A stretch of 64,000 nt of DNA from Candidatus Eisenbergiella stercoravium. Lineage in GTDB: Bacteria > Bacillota > Clostridia > Lachnospirales > Lachnospiraceae. Shown piece by piece: positions 8,414 through 17,446 of the stretch (positions within the stretch are counted from its first letter, which is position 1; each line of letters starts with the position of its first letter). The DNA is taken from positions 1 through 64,000 of the forward strand of contig DXHY01000046.1 in the NCBI GenBank assembly GCA_019113175.1. The letters run 5' to 3'. A program made the position numbers and the translations under genes. The notes beneath the pieces are model-generated. The model saw only the letters and a list, made by a program, of their open reading frames with translations. It was not told the origin of the DNA and did not search any database.

Positions 8414-10201
8414 TTACCCTTCAAAATCAAAGGAGATGACAGGAATCCGGCCGCTCTCTCCCCAGCCTGAAATGGGAATCAGTACGAGACCGTCCAAGGC
8501 TTTGTTCAGGTTCAGATGCCAGCAGCGCTTCCGGTTATCCGTAACGTGCAGAAGCTCTTCCCTCTTTCCGCCGCGTTCTCCCAGCAGGAGGAATTCGCGG
8601 CAGAGCGTTTTCGGCATGCACAGCTGCGGGCTGTCAAGCCTCTGGCAGGCGCGCATGGAATGATACCGTTCGCATTCGGAGACCGGCAGGGTGCTGCGGT
8701 TCAGGTCGCTGTCGAACACGAGATGCACACATGACAGAAGGGTTTCCGGAAAGCGGTAACGGATTTCCCCTCCTGCCGGAATCTGGCAGGCAGCCCCGGA
8801 GCCTTGCGTATGGTAGATTTCATGAGCCCTGTCCTGGCCGTTTCGGATGGTGTCATCCGCTCCGGAGAGGGAGGCATTCCGGCAGGCTTCGGAGATCTGC
8901 CTGGTTCTGGAAGGCAGGAAGCAGTCCTCGTTCAGAAGCAGCGTCTGTACCTGCTTCATGTGCTCCAGATAGACTTCATGCGGGCCGATGCCGTTTCTGA
9001 CTGCCACAGCCGCGGCTTTGCCGACGGCTTCCCCAAGCAGCGCGCAGGTTGCCATAACCCGGATGCTGCTCATGGCCATATGGGTCATGCTGATATTCCT
9101 TCCGGCAAAAAACAGATTTTCCACGTTTTCGGAGTAGAGCGCCCGGTAGGGAATGGAGTAGGGAGCGGGTGTGGGAATATCGGTGTTTGGCGTTCCTCTG
9201 TGCCAGAAGCCGCCGGGAAAATGGTCGTCCAGCTTCCAGCCTCCATAGGCGATCTCATCCTCAAATACCCTGCCATCGGAAATGTCTCTCTGCGTGATCA
9301 TGTATTCTCCGCACATCCGTCTTGATTCCCGTTTTCCGGGCAGAAATCCCAGAAAGTCCAGATCCCATCTTCCGGCGTCAAATTTTCCGGAATTCTTGAT
9401 GTAGTCCCAGGTTCCTGCGGCCAGGCTGACCAGTTCATCCCGCAGCACTTCCGTATCCGCAATGGTATTCCGGTCTCCGCCCAGCTCCAGATACCAGAAA
9501 TTTTCATAATCGCTGTAAAGATCCGGATCCCTGTGCTCGAAGTCCTTCTCCGTGAGCTTTTTGCTCCATTCCGGCGGAATGTATTTGATTTCCCGGTTTG
9601 TCTCCCGTCCCTGGATCAGGCAGGACATTCCCATGGTCATGCTGTCGCCGGTGTGGACGGAGGTATCCTCTTCAAATTCCGCGCCGGCTTCCCGTCCCAT
9701 CCGGAAATGAGCGCCGCACAGAGGGGCCAGAATGCTGTCTCCGGAGCAGTCGCTGTAAAAGGCGGCTTCCACCTCATAAAAGCGCTGGGTTGTCATCTGA
9801 TATCCGGTGACGGAACGGATCCGTTCTGTCCGGCCATGGGCGAACGACCCTCGCTCTACAGCCGCGTCCATGCAGGTGCAGTTTAACAGCAGGGTGATGT
9901 TTTTCTCTCTGTGGACAAAATCATAGAGGACCGTATCCCAGACGGCATAGCTTTTGGTGGGATTGCGGTAGAGGTTTTCCAGCGCGATTTCCTCCAGAAT
10001 GCCCGTTTCCCGGTTGTCCGCTCCGTTCGCGCCGCAGATCCACATCCGGATTTCGGAAGAGGCGTTGCCGCCCAGCACGGGCCGCTCGTGCATCAGAACG
10101 ACCTTCAGCCCCTCCCTTGCCGCGGAGATGGCGGCGGCCATTCCGGCCATCCCTCCGCCGATCACACACAGGTCGCATTGCAGCGTTCTTTTTTCCAGCA
10201 T
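8414..10201 (-). CDS. FAD-dependent oxidoreductase (PF12831 type) with C-terminal beta domain
   Basis: Cytosolic flavoprotein of 595 residues without signal peptide. The N-terminal Rossmann motif (CVIGGGMAGMAAAISAAREG, residues 12-31) and LGGNAS at about 44 bind FAD. YSDCSGDS (about 160) and LFFAGRNISMTHMAMSS (about 360) are typical second and third FAD contacts of this family. After about residue 445 an extra domain of about 150 residues looks beta-rich and discoidin-like (IRYRFPETLLSCVHLVFDSD). The substrate is unknown. Such genes are often found near glycan loci. ATG at 10201 follows AGGAGG. It is transcribed divergently from a PocR-AraC regulator 116 bp away, probably its activator. A paralogous module lies in mirror orientation at 11141-13589. 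Confidence 0.85.
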   Translation of the reverse strand: MLEKRTLQCDLCVIGGGMAGMAAAISAAREGLKVVLMHERPVLGGNASSEIRMWICGANGADNRETGILEEIALENLYRNPTKSYAVWDTVLYDFVHREKNITLLLNCTCMDAAVERGSFAHGRTERIRSVTGYQMTTQRFYEVEAAFYSDCSGDSILAPLCGAHFRMGREAGAEFEEDTSVHTGDSMTMGMSCLIQGRETNREIKYIPPEWSKKLTEKDFEHRDPDLYSDYENFWYLELGGDRNTIADTEVLRDELVSLAAGTWDYIKNSGKFDAGRWDLDFLGFLPGKRESRRMCGEYMITQRDISDGRVFEDEIAYGGWKLDDHFPGGFWHRGTPNTDIPTPAPYSIPYRALYSENVENLFFAGRNISMTHMAMSSIRVMATCALLGEAVGKAAAVAVRNGIGPHEVYLEHMKQVQTLLLNEDCFLPSRTRQISEACRNASLSGADDTIRNGQDRAHEIYHTQGSGAACQIPAGGEIRYRFPETLLSCVHLVFDSDLNRSTLPVSECERYHSMRACQRLDSPQLCMPKTLCREFLLLGERGGKREELLHVTDNRKRCWHLNLNKALDGLVLIPISGWGESGRIPVISFDFEG

Positions 10202-10317
10202 GACTTTTCCTCCTATTTGTGATAAAACAGATTTATGCTATAATTTTATTATATTTTCAGGGGATTTGCTCGGGAATAAATGCATAAAAATAGAAAGAAA
10301 ATGCAAAGGAGGACGCG
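10202..10317. promoter_or_regulatory. Divergent promoter region, FAD oxidoreductase / PocR-AraC regulator
   Basis: The AT-rich 116-bp gap contains a perfect TATAAT (10239-10244) on the plus strand, 16 bp after a weak TTGTGA (10217-10222), for the regulator gene. The oxidoreductase promoter should lie on the opposite strand, but I could not fix it. Confidence 0.35.
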
Positions 10318-11127
10318 ATGGAACAGCTGATGAAGGAGATTACCGCCTATCTGGATTATCTGAATGAGCAGTGCGGGCTTCAGGTATCCGTCCATTTCGG
10401 GAAGGAGAAGCTGAACCACATGCCGGAATCCGTGCTGACAGCGCTTCAGCCATATAACGCCCACCGTAATCCTTACTGCATCATGGTAAAAAGAAATGGG
10501 GAAAAACACAGAAGATGCCTGTGGGCCCAGCAGATGGTGCTTCAGAAATGTAAAAAATGCGGCAGCTTCTGCGGAGTATGCCATGCGGGCGTTTCTGAGT
10601 TTATCTATCCCATCTATGAGGACGGAGCGGTGGCAGGCTATGCGGCGGCGAGCGGATACAGAAAGCCGACGCCATCGGGAGAGCCGGAGGATATACAGCT
10701 CTGGAAGGACAGTCTGGATCCGGAAGAGATCCCGCAGGCGCTGTGCAGCAGGGTCATGCCGCCCTTATGCCGGATGCTGGAGCTTCTCTTTCTCTGCCCG
10801 ATGGACAGCGCGGATCCGGAATACAATCTGATTTTTCAATACGTCAATGAGCATCACAATCAGATCACTCTTTCCGAAATCTGCCGGGAATTTGGAAGGA
10901 GCAGGTCCTATATCAGCCATATGTTCAAAAGCAGATGCGGCGTCACCATCCGGGCCTACTGCAACCGCCTGAAGCTGGAGGACGCGAAAAATCTGCTGGG
11001 AAAAACGGATCTTCCAATTACGGAAATCGCCCTGAATGTGGGTTTTGGCGACGTCAGTTATTTTATCCGGCTGTTTCGGGAACGATTTTCCATGACGCCG
11101 CTGCAGTATCGGAAGGAATGCGGATAA
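10318..11127 (+). CDS. PocR-domain AraC-family transcriptional regulator
   Basis: DNA-binding regulator of 269 residues. Residues 1-150 form a PocR-type ligand sensor with conserved Cys (CLWAQQMV, KCKKCGSFCGVCHAG), and residues 165-269 hold two AraC helix-turn-helix units (ITLSEICREFGRSRSYISHM; ITEIALNVGFGDVSYFIRLF). ATG follows AGGAGG. It is divergent from the FAD oxidoreductase at 8414-10201 and convergent with a paralogous PocR-AraC gene 13 bp downstream. PocR domains are known to sense small molecules such as 1,2-propanediol or hydrocarbons. The ligand here is unknown. Confidence 0.88.
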   Translation: MEQLMKEITAYLDYLNEQCGLQVSVHFGKEKLNHMPESVLTALQPYNAHRNPYCIMVKRNGEKHRRCLWAQQMVLQKCKKCGSFCGVCHAGVSEFIYPIYEDGAVAGYAAASGYRKPTPSGEPEDIQLWKDSLDPEEIPQALCSRVMPPLCRMLELLFLCPMDSADPEYNLIFQYVNEHHNQITLSEICREFGRSRSYISHMFKSRCGVTIRAYCNRLKLEDAKNLLGKTDLPITEIALNVGFGDVSYFIRLFRERFSMTPLQYRKECG

Positions 11128-11140
11128 CATTCCCGGAATT

Positions 11141-12010
11141 TTACTTTTTTTGCCGCCAGGCCCTGGGAGACATCCCCGTCAGAGCGCGGAACACCTCGCT
11201 CATGTAATTGGAGCTGGAGTAGCCGACGATCTCTGAAATCCGCTGGATGGAAAGCTCCGTATCAGTGAGCAGCCGTCTGGCGTCCCGGATGCGGAGCCGG
11301 TTGACATAATCGCAGATGCTCATCCCCATATTTTTCTTGAAAATGTGGCTGATGAAGGAGGTGCTGCAGTGGCAGGCGGCGGCCACGTCGGCGGCATGTA
11401 CGGGGAGCAGGTAATTGCGCTCCAGGTAAACGACGGCATGGCTGAGAACATTGCTCAGCGTATCGCCCGGTCTGGGGGCGGGGCCGTAGACGGCGGAAAG
11501 CTCCCGGTTCAGCAGGATGAACATGGAGCACAGCGGAGAAATCAGCGTTCTGAGAAAGCCCTCGTCCAAAAGCGGGGGCTTTGTATTTTTCAGAAAAAGA
11601 GTGCGCAGGGATTCTTCGGACAGGCCATAGACCTCCGCCGTACGGCGGATACGGGAAAAAGAGTGTTCCCGGTCAAAACAGTAGCCGCTCACATCAACAA
11701 AGCCCAGTACCTTACCGTCATCCAGGATGGGATACACGTATTCTCCCATGCCCGCATAGCAGGTACCGCAAAAAGGCCCCTCTTCACATTTCTTATACAC
11801 CTTTGGCTGTCTCCTGATGCAGTGCGTCCAAGCGGTATCGCTGGATTTGACATAGAGACAGTAGGGATTGCTGTTGATGTTGTATCTGAAAAGGGCCGCC
11901 ATGTGATTCCCAAGAGGGATGGAAGCATTGTGAAAAGCGGCAAAGAGTTTATGAAAATCATGCAGATAATCAAAGTAAGCGGCAATATCCCGCAGAAGCT
12001 GTTCAATCAT
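11141..12010 (-). CDS. PocR-domain AraC-family transcriptional regulator
   Basis: Regulator of 289 residues, paralogous to the adjacent gene. It has a PocR sensor with Cys cluster (KVYKKCEEGPFCGTCYAGMG, about residues 70-90), then AraC helix-turn-helix units (VHAADVAAACHCSTSFISHI; IQRISEIVGYSSSNYMSEVF) in the last 100 residues. ATG at 12010 follows GAGGAAAA. It is divergent from the FAD oxidoreductase at 12273, so it probably controls that gene. The two regulators meet tail to tail. Confidence 0.88.
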   Translation of the reverse strand: MIEQLLRDIAAYFDYLHDFHKLFAAFHNASIPLGNHMAALFRYNINSNPYCLYVKSSDTAWTHCIRRQPKVYKKCEEGPFCGTCYAGMGEYVYPILDDGKVLGFVDVSGYCFDREHSFSRIRRTAEVYGLSEESLRTLFLKNTKPPLLDEGFLRTLISPLCSMFILLNRELSAVYGPAPRPGDTLSNVLSHAVVYLERNYLLPVHAADVAAACHCSTSFISHIFKKNMGMSICDYVNRLRIRDARRLLTDTELSIQRISEIVGYSSSNYMSEVFRALTGMSPRAWRQKK

Positions 12011-12272
12011 GTGATTTTCCTCATGTCATTCTCCATATCCGAGATCGAATTCCCCGGTACATTTCCAGGCTCATTCCCGGCCGGAAAGTTTCCACTTCAC
12101 TATAGCATGGGAGGCCGCGCCCTGCAATTAAAACTATGCACGATTGTTTAGATTTTGAACCGGAATCAGAAGGTATTTTACAAGGGAACTGGTACAATAA
12201 AGACAGATGAAAATGCTGCCTGATGTGGAAAAACAAACGACAGAAAAGACGAAATGTGGAGGAAAAGTGAGA

Positions 12273-13589
12273 ATGGAAGAAAACAGAGTGCTGGAGCTGC
12301 AGAGGGAGACACCGGTATACGACACGGTGGACGTGCTGGTTCTGGGAGCGGGGCCTGCCGGCTGGGGAGCCGCTATCAGCGCCGCGAGGGAAGGGGCGAA
12401 AACCCTTATGGTGGAAGGAAGCTCGGATATCGGCGGCGTGGCGACGACAGGGCTTATGAGCCACTGGACGGGAAATACCACAGGGGGAATTTACGAAGAG
12501 ATTGTGGAGCGCACCCACCATGTTTACGGAAAAAATCCGAAGCTGAACGATCAGGAAATGCGCAAATACATCGACCATGAAACGATGAAAACCAGAGCGC
12601 TGCAGATGATGCGGGAAGCGGGCGTAAAGCTGCTTTTAAACACGATGGCGTGTGAACCGTATCTGGAAGGAGACCGGCTTGCGGGAGTTTTCGTGGAAAA
12701 TAAGAGCGGGAGAAGCCTGATCCGCGCGAAGGTGTCCATTGACTGCACTGGGGACGGGGATATCGCGGCCAGAGCGGGAGCACCCTATTTTAAGGGAAGA
12801 GAAAGCGACGGCGCCATGCAGCCCATGACCCTGATGGTGCAGGTGGGAGGCGTGGACGTGGAGCGCATGGAATATGTGTATGCGTTCGAAGAAAGCTATG
12901 AGGTGCCGGAGGGGGACATTCAGAAGCTGGCGAGAGCGTGCATCCCTGCGCCTGCCGGGCATGTGCTCGTTTACCCGTCCGTTTTCCCCGGCGTGGTCAC
13001 GCTGAACATGACAAACGTGACCGGAGTGGACGGCACCAATGCGGACGACCTGACGGCAGCCTATATCCAGTGCCGGGAGCAGCTTCCGGAAATCATGGAA
13101 TTTCTGCAGAAGCATGTTCCGGGCTTTGAGAACAGCTATGTGATGAAAACAGCATCACAGATCGGCGTGCGGGAGACGAGGCATTTCATCGGAATGCGCA
13201 CGATTACGGAGCAGGACATTCTGTCAGCCCGCGTTTTCCCGGACTGGGCGGTGGCGAATGCGCACTTCAATTTTGACGTACATAACATCACGGGCGCAGG
13301 GCTGGATGAAACGGGCTGCCAGAAAAAATTCAGTCAGCCGAAGGGCTATACGATTCCCTATGGCTGTCTGGTGCCGCAGAAGGTGGACGGCCTGCTTCTG
13401 GCAGGGCGGTGCATTTCCGGCACCCATCTGGCCCATTCCAACTACCGCGTCATGCCCATCTGTGCCAACATGGGGCAGGCGGCGGGCATCGCAGCGGCGC
13501 TCTGCGTTTCGGGCGGACTGCAGCCCAGGGAGCTTCCGGTGGAGCGCCTGCAGGAGCGGCTGATGGCGCTTGGGGTGAAGCCGGAATAA
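12273..13589 (+). CDS. FAD-dependent oxidoreductase (PF12831 type)
   Basis: Cytosolic flavoprotein of 438 residues. Its FAD motifs are VLVLGAGPAGWGAAISAARE (about residues 21-40), IGGVATTGLM, SIDCTGDGDIAARAGAP and LLLAGRCISGTHLAHSNYRV near the C-terminus. It lacks the extra C-terminal domain of its paralogue at 8414. ATG 12273 is chosen because GGAGG lies 10 bases upstream. A longer in-frame start at 12207 has no ribosome site. A PocR-AraC regulator is divergent. The substrate is not recognisable. A hydroxy-compound or sugar derivative is an inference from context only. Confidence 0.85.
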   Translation: MEENRVLELQRETPVYDTVDVLVLGAGPAGWGAAISAAREGAKTLMVEGSSDIGGVATTGLMSHWTGNTTGGIYEEIVERTHHVYGKNPKLNDQEMRKYIDHETMKTRALQMMREAGVKLLLNTMACEPYLEGDRLAGVFVENKSGRSLIRAKVSIDCTGDGDIAARAGAPYFKGRESDGAMQPMTLMVQVGGVDVERMEYVYAFEESYEVPEGDIQKLARACIPAPAGHVLVYPSVFPGVVTLNMTNVTGVDGTNADDLTAAYIQCREQLPEIMEFLQKHVPGFENSYVMKTASQIGVRETRHFIGMRTITEQDILSARVFPDWAVANAHFNFDVHNITGAGLDETGCQKKFSQPKGYTIPYGCLVPQKVDGLLLAGRCISGTHLAHSNYRVMPICANMGQAAGIAAALCVSGGLQPRELPVERLQERLMALGVKPE

Positions 13590-13607
13590 CAATAAAATGA
13601 TTTTAGA

Positions 13608-13669
13608 ATATCGAAGCAAAACGCTCAGAATAAGTGGTCCTTTTTATTCAAAACGTTTTGCTTCGATAT
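13608..13669. terminator. Bidirectional terminator, perfect 16-bp inverted repeat
   Basis: 13608-13623 pairs perfectly with 13654-13669, around a 30-base loop, with A/T-rich flanks on both sides. It separates the convergent FAD oxidoreductase and response regulator genes and marks the point where base composition becomes AT-richer. Confidence 0.75.
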
Positions 13670-13675
13670 AGTATT

Positions 13676-14458
13676 TTATTTGTCATGATTTCTGCATAAT
13701 TTATGATATTCCCTTGGAGTGGTCCCGGTAACGTTTTTGAACAGATGAGAGAAGTACTGCGGATTATTGGAGAAACCTACTTCTTCAGCTACTTGATTTA
13801 TGTTGCATGGAGAGTTTTGAGACAGAAGGACCTTGGCTTTGGTGATTCGTAATTCTGTCACATACTCCGTAAATTTTTTCCCGGTCTGACGAAAAAATTC
13901 TTTACTCAAATAGTCTTCGTTCATATAAAGGATTTCGGAAGAAATTTTTTTAAGAGTCAGATCCGGCTGTGAAAAATGAGAATCAATGTAATCAAGCATC
14001 TGAGTAATGCAGTCTTTAAAGTTACCGCGTTTTTGAGAATTATCAATCAGGCTTTCAGGTATCAGTTCGCGGATTTTTTTCTTCTTCATGATTTCAGCGG
14101 ATGCTTTTTTTATCGCCTCTGTAATCTGATTTTCGTTACATGGTTTTAAAAGGTAATTGGAAACCCCGAATTGGATCGCCTGTTTGGCATATTCAAATTC
14201 AGCATATCCGGACAGGATAATAAAGGAAATATCCATACCGCATTTGACAGTCTGTTTTATAAGATCCAAGCCGGAAAGCCCCGGCATTTTTATATCGGTT
14301 AATACAATATCAGGGTGGGAATCATAAATCATTTTTAATGTTTCGGGGCCATTTTTACATTTGCCGATCAGATCAATATTGAGAGCTTTCCAATCTATAA
14401 TCGAACTGATAGCTTCCCGAATGGCGAATTCATCATCTGCGATAATCAGTTTAAGCAT
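13676..14458 (-). CDS. YesN-type response regulator, AraC output domain
   Basis: Response regulator of 260 residues. The receiver domain spans residues 1-120 (LIIADDEFAIREAIS; phosphoacceptor Asp in DIVLTDIKMPG; Lys in YLLKPCNENQ). The C-terminal AraC domain has two helix-turn-helix units (KKISSEILYMNEDYLSKEF; INQVAEEVGFSNNPQYFSHL). The start is the ATG at 14458, with GGAG 8 bases upstream. The longer frame to 14515 lacks a ribosome site. It overlaps the kinase stop by 8 bases, so the pair is translationally coupled. It probably activates the divergent transport operon at 16497. Confidence 0.9.
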   Translation of the reverse strand: MLKLIIADDEFAIREAISSIIDWKALNIDLIGKCKNGPETLKMIYDSHPDIVLTDIKMPGLSGLDLIKQTVKCGMDISFIILSGYAEFEYAKQAIQFGVSNYLLKPCNENQITEAIKKASAEIMKKKKIRELIPESLIDNSQKRGNFKDCITQMLDYIDSHFSQPDLTLKKISSEILYMNEDYLSKEFFRQTGKKFTEYVTELRITKAKVLLSQNSPCNINQVAEEVGFSNNPQYFSHLFKNVTGTTPREYHKLCRNHDK

Positions 14459-16250
14459 CGTTTTTCTCCGTTTTATTTGTATAAGGCAGTGTGACCAGGG
14501 CGACAGCCATATCATTTTTGTTATACAGGGTTATTCCATAGGCTTCGCCAAACATCAGCTTGACTCGTTTATCAATATTTAGGAGCCCGATTCCGAAACC
14601 TTTTGGAATTACGACCTGGCTGCGTAATTTTTTGAGCAGGTTTTCTTCAAATTGAGATCCGGTATTTCCTACACGGATTTCCAGAAAATGGTCATTTTGC
14701 ATAATGGAAATATCAATCCGGCAGATTCCAAGCATGTTTTCCATAGCATGTGAAATCGCATTTTCTACAAGGGGCTGGATAATCATTTTGGGAACTACGG
14801 CAGATAAAAGAGAAAAATCTGCCGATATGTGATATTCCAGCATGGATTCAAATCTGCATTTTTGAATTGTCAGATAATTTTCAACAAATTCAATCTCTTT
14901 TTTCAGTGTAAAATTGTCATCTGTTTTACTTAAAATGACCCGGAACAGACTTCCAAGAGATTCTACCATAAGGGAAATCGTTTCTGCATGAATCATTTTA
15001 GCTCTCCAGTTTATAGACTCAAGCGTATTGTATAGGAAGTGCGGATTGATCTGCATTTCCAGAGCTTTTAGCTGTGCTTCTTTGATAAGAAGTTCTTTTG
15101 CGTAATTTTCTTTTATAAGTTCGGAGATCTGGCGGGTCATTTTATCAAATTGCTGATGCAGAATTCCGATTTCATCATGTCTTTCCGCATAGTCATAATG
15201 GAAATGCGGAGAAAAGTGGATTAAAGAATCTTTGGACATGGAGAACAGATGCATTTTCTGAATCAGATAATCAAAATGCTTCGTTAAATTTGAAATCAGT
15301 TTCTGCGTTACGAATAAAATAAGCAGGATACAGATCAGCAGAACAGTGGAGGAAAACCGGTTTCTGCTTTTCAGCGTATTATAAATATTATCATAAGAGA
15401 CAAGACAGGTATATTTCCAGCCATTGGAATATAAGCTGCCTCTTAATGCAAAAAAGCAACGGTTATCCAGTTTTATGAGAGAATATTTACCAGTGGGACT
15501 GTCAGAAAGATATTTATGGAAATCGTAATCAGTTTCGAGCGTACTGTAAATCGGATTACGATCTTTATCTTCTATAACATAATAAAAAGAGTCATAATAG
15601 GCAAACATGGGACAGCTGTTCAACATATTCTGTATATCAATGCAGATAACAAGAACACCCAGCGATCTCAGGGAAAGATCATTATACTGGCGGATTTCTC
15701 TGGCCAGTATGAGGCCATGCTGGTCTGCGTAGGAAGTTTCCCATACAGCAGCGCCTTCCGCCTTTTTGGCATTCTGAATGACGAGTTCAATTTCATCGGA
15801 AGAAAGTTCAGCCGCCTTTTTGGAATTGGTATGACATGAAATTGAAGGAGTATATAAACTGATGTAGGAAATATGTTCTTTTTGGTGTTCCAGGTAATAA
15901 GACTGCAGCCGGCTGTTTATTTCGGTATAACGATCTGCGATCTGAGTCCCATGTGAGGATGCCTGTAAGGCAATAAGACTGTCCTGAAGAAAGTTATCGG
16001 AAAGAACAGTATAGGAAAGCTGAACGACATCATCCAGTTTTTCGGTGAGATCTTCATTGGCATAATTAAGGGAAACACTGACGGAATCAAAAAGAAGATT
16101 ATTATAATTGTGCGTCAGTATATTGACCATTAATACCGATGCAATAAAAAGCAGAAGAAGTCCACCTATAGAAAAAAACTGTATTTTATATTGTAAAGGA
16201 AGATTCCGTATCCATTTTTTCATAGAGACAGAAATATTTTTAGAAAACAT
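14451..16250 (-). CDS. YesM-type sensor histidine kinase
   Basis: Membrane sensor of 599 residues with TM1 at about 25-45, an extracellular Cache-like domain at about 50-285, TM2 at about 288-308, a HAMP-like linker and the His_kinase domain. The phospho-accepting His lies in QINPHFLYNTLESINW. The ATP-binding boxes are ENAISHAM (N), GNTGS (a divergent G1, lacking the usual DNG), and GFGIGLLNIDKRV (G2). It forms a two-component pair with the overlapping regulator and is divergent from the permease operon, the standard arrangement for systems sensing the transported sugar or its binding protein. Confidence 0.9.
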   Translation of the reverse strand: MFSKNISVSMKKWIRNLPLQYKIQFFSIGGLLLLFIASVLMVNILTHNYNNLLFDSVSVSLNYANEDLTEKLDDVVQLSYTVLSDNFLQDSLIALQASSHGTQIADRYTEINSRLQSYYLEHQKEHISYISLYTPSISCHTNSKKAAELSSDEIELVIQNAKKAEGAAVWETSYADQHGLILAREIRQYNDLSLRSLGVLVICIDIQNMLNSCPMFAYYDSFYYVIEDKDRNPIYSTLETDYDFHKYLSDSPTGKYSLIKLDNRCFFALRGSLYSNGWKYTCLVSYDNIYNTLKSRNRFSSTVLLICILLILFVTQKLISNLTKHFDYLIQKMHLFSMSKDSLIHFSPHFHYDYAERHDEIGILHQQFDKMTRQISELIKENYAKELLIKEAQLKALEMQINPHFLYNTLESINWRAKMIHAETISLMVESLGSLFRVILSKTDDNFTLKKEIEFVENYLTIQKCRFESMLEYHISADFSLLSAVVPKMIIQPLVENAISHAMENMLGICRIDISIMQNDHFLEIRVGNTGSQFEENLLKKLRSQVVIPKGFGIGLLNIDKRVKLMFGEAYGITLYNKNDMAVALVTLPYTNKTEKNDA

Positions 16251-16496
16251 AGGCTCCCTGCTTTCTTTGGAATCAAATGTGTTGAGTGTTGAAAAGAGTC
16301 ACTATATTTTTGTAGAATATCGCAAAATGATGAATAAATCAAGAAAAATGGAGAAAAAGTATACATATTTTTGAGAAATATTTTTTTGATGTAGAAAATG
16401 CCGGAAAATTAACAAAATAAGTCGGAATATAAACTGTTTTGAAAAGCACATTTTAACTATACTTGTTTTATCAGAAAGAGAGGAGAGGATAAATTA

Positions 16497-17432
16497 ATGA
16501 AAAATATGGCAGGGAAAGAAAAGAAAGAGAAAGGGACACGCCGCAGGTTACTCTATAAAAACCGTTATCTTTATGCGATGATATTTCTCCCTCTTGTATA
16601 TTTTATCCTTTTTAAATATAAACCTATGTACGGAATTTTAATTGCCTTCAAAGATTTCAAGGTAAAAGAAGGGATTATGGGCAGCGCATGGGTCGGCCTT
16701 AAATACTTTAAGCAGTTTCTGCAGGATCCGGATTTCATAAATGCGTTTAAAAATACGATATTACTGAGCTTTTGGCAGATCCTGTTTTGCTTTCCGGCAC
16801 CGATCATTTTTGCTTTGATGGTAAATGAAATAAAGAGCGGAAAATTAAAGGGGCTGGTACAAAGGGTATGCTGCTTCCCGCATTTTGTTTCAGTAGTTGT
16901 TACGGTATCGCTGATGATTACGCTGGTATCTAAAGACGGACTTGTCAATCAGATTGTTACTGCTTTGGGTGGAACCGCAAAATCTTATATGCTGGATTCA
17001 GCATGGTTCAGACCTTTGTATATTATATCGGACATTTGGCAGGAGATGGGGTGGGGAGCAATCATCTATCTGGCGGCCATTTCAGGTGTGGATACTCAGT
17101 TATACGAAGCCTGCGAAATGGACGGCGGAGGACGCTGGCAGAAGCTGATTCATATTACATTGCCCAGCATTGCGTCAACCATTACGATTATGTTTATTTT
17201 ACGTATGGGAAGCATAATGACGGTATCTTTTGACAAGGTTTTCCTGATGCAGAATTCCAATACATACAATACTTCGGATGTGATTTCTACTTTTGTATAT
17301 CGCCGGGGCCTGCAGGGAATGCAGTACAGCTATGCAACAGCCGTAGGACTTGTGGAATCTGTGATATGTCTGTTCTTTTTGTGGATGACAAATCTGATTT
17401 CCTCAAAGGTCAGCGATACCAGTTTATATTAG
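16497..17432 (+). CDS. ABC transporter permease, LplB type
   Basis: Permease of 311 residues with a Lys/Arg-rich N-terminus, then six predicted transmembrane segments and the EAA loop (YEACEMDGGGRWQKLIHITL, about residue 205). The sequence FKYKPMYGILIAFKDFKVKEG is characteristic of the LplB family. ATG follows AGAGGAGAGG by 12 bases. First gene of the transport operon facing the YesM/YesN pair, 246 bp away. Confidence 0.9.
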   Translation: MKNMAGKEKKEKGTRRRLLYKNRYLYAMIFLPLVYFILFKYKPMYGILIAFKDFKVKEGIMGSAWVGLKYFKQFLQDPDFINAFKNTILLSFWQILFCFPAPIIFALMVNEIKSGKLKGLVQRVCCFPHFVSVVVTVSLMITLVSKDGLVNQIVTALGGTAKSYMLDSAWFRPLYIISDIWQEMGWGAIIYLAAISGVDTQLYEACEMDGGGRWQKLIHITLPSIASTITIMFILRMGSIMTVSFDKVFLMQNSNTYNTSDVISTFVYRRGLQGMQYSYATAVGLVESVICLFFLWMTNLISSKVSDTSLY

Positions 17433-17446
17433 AAGGGAGCAGAGAT

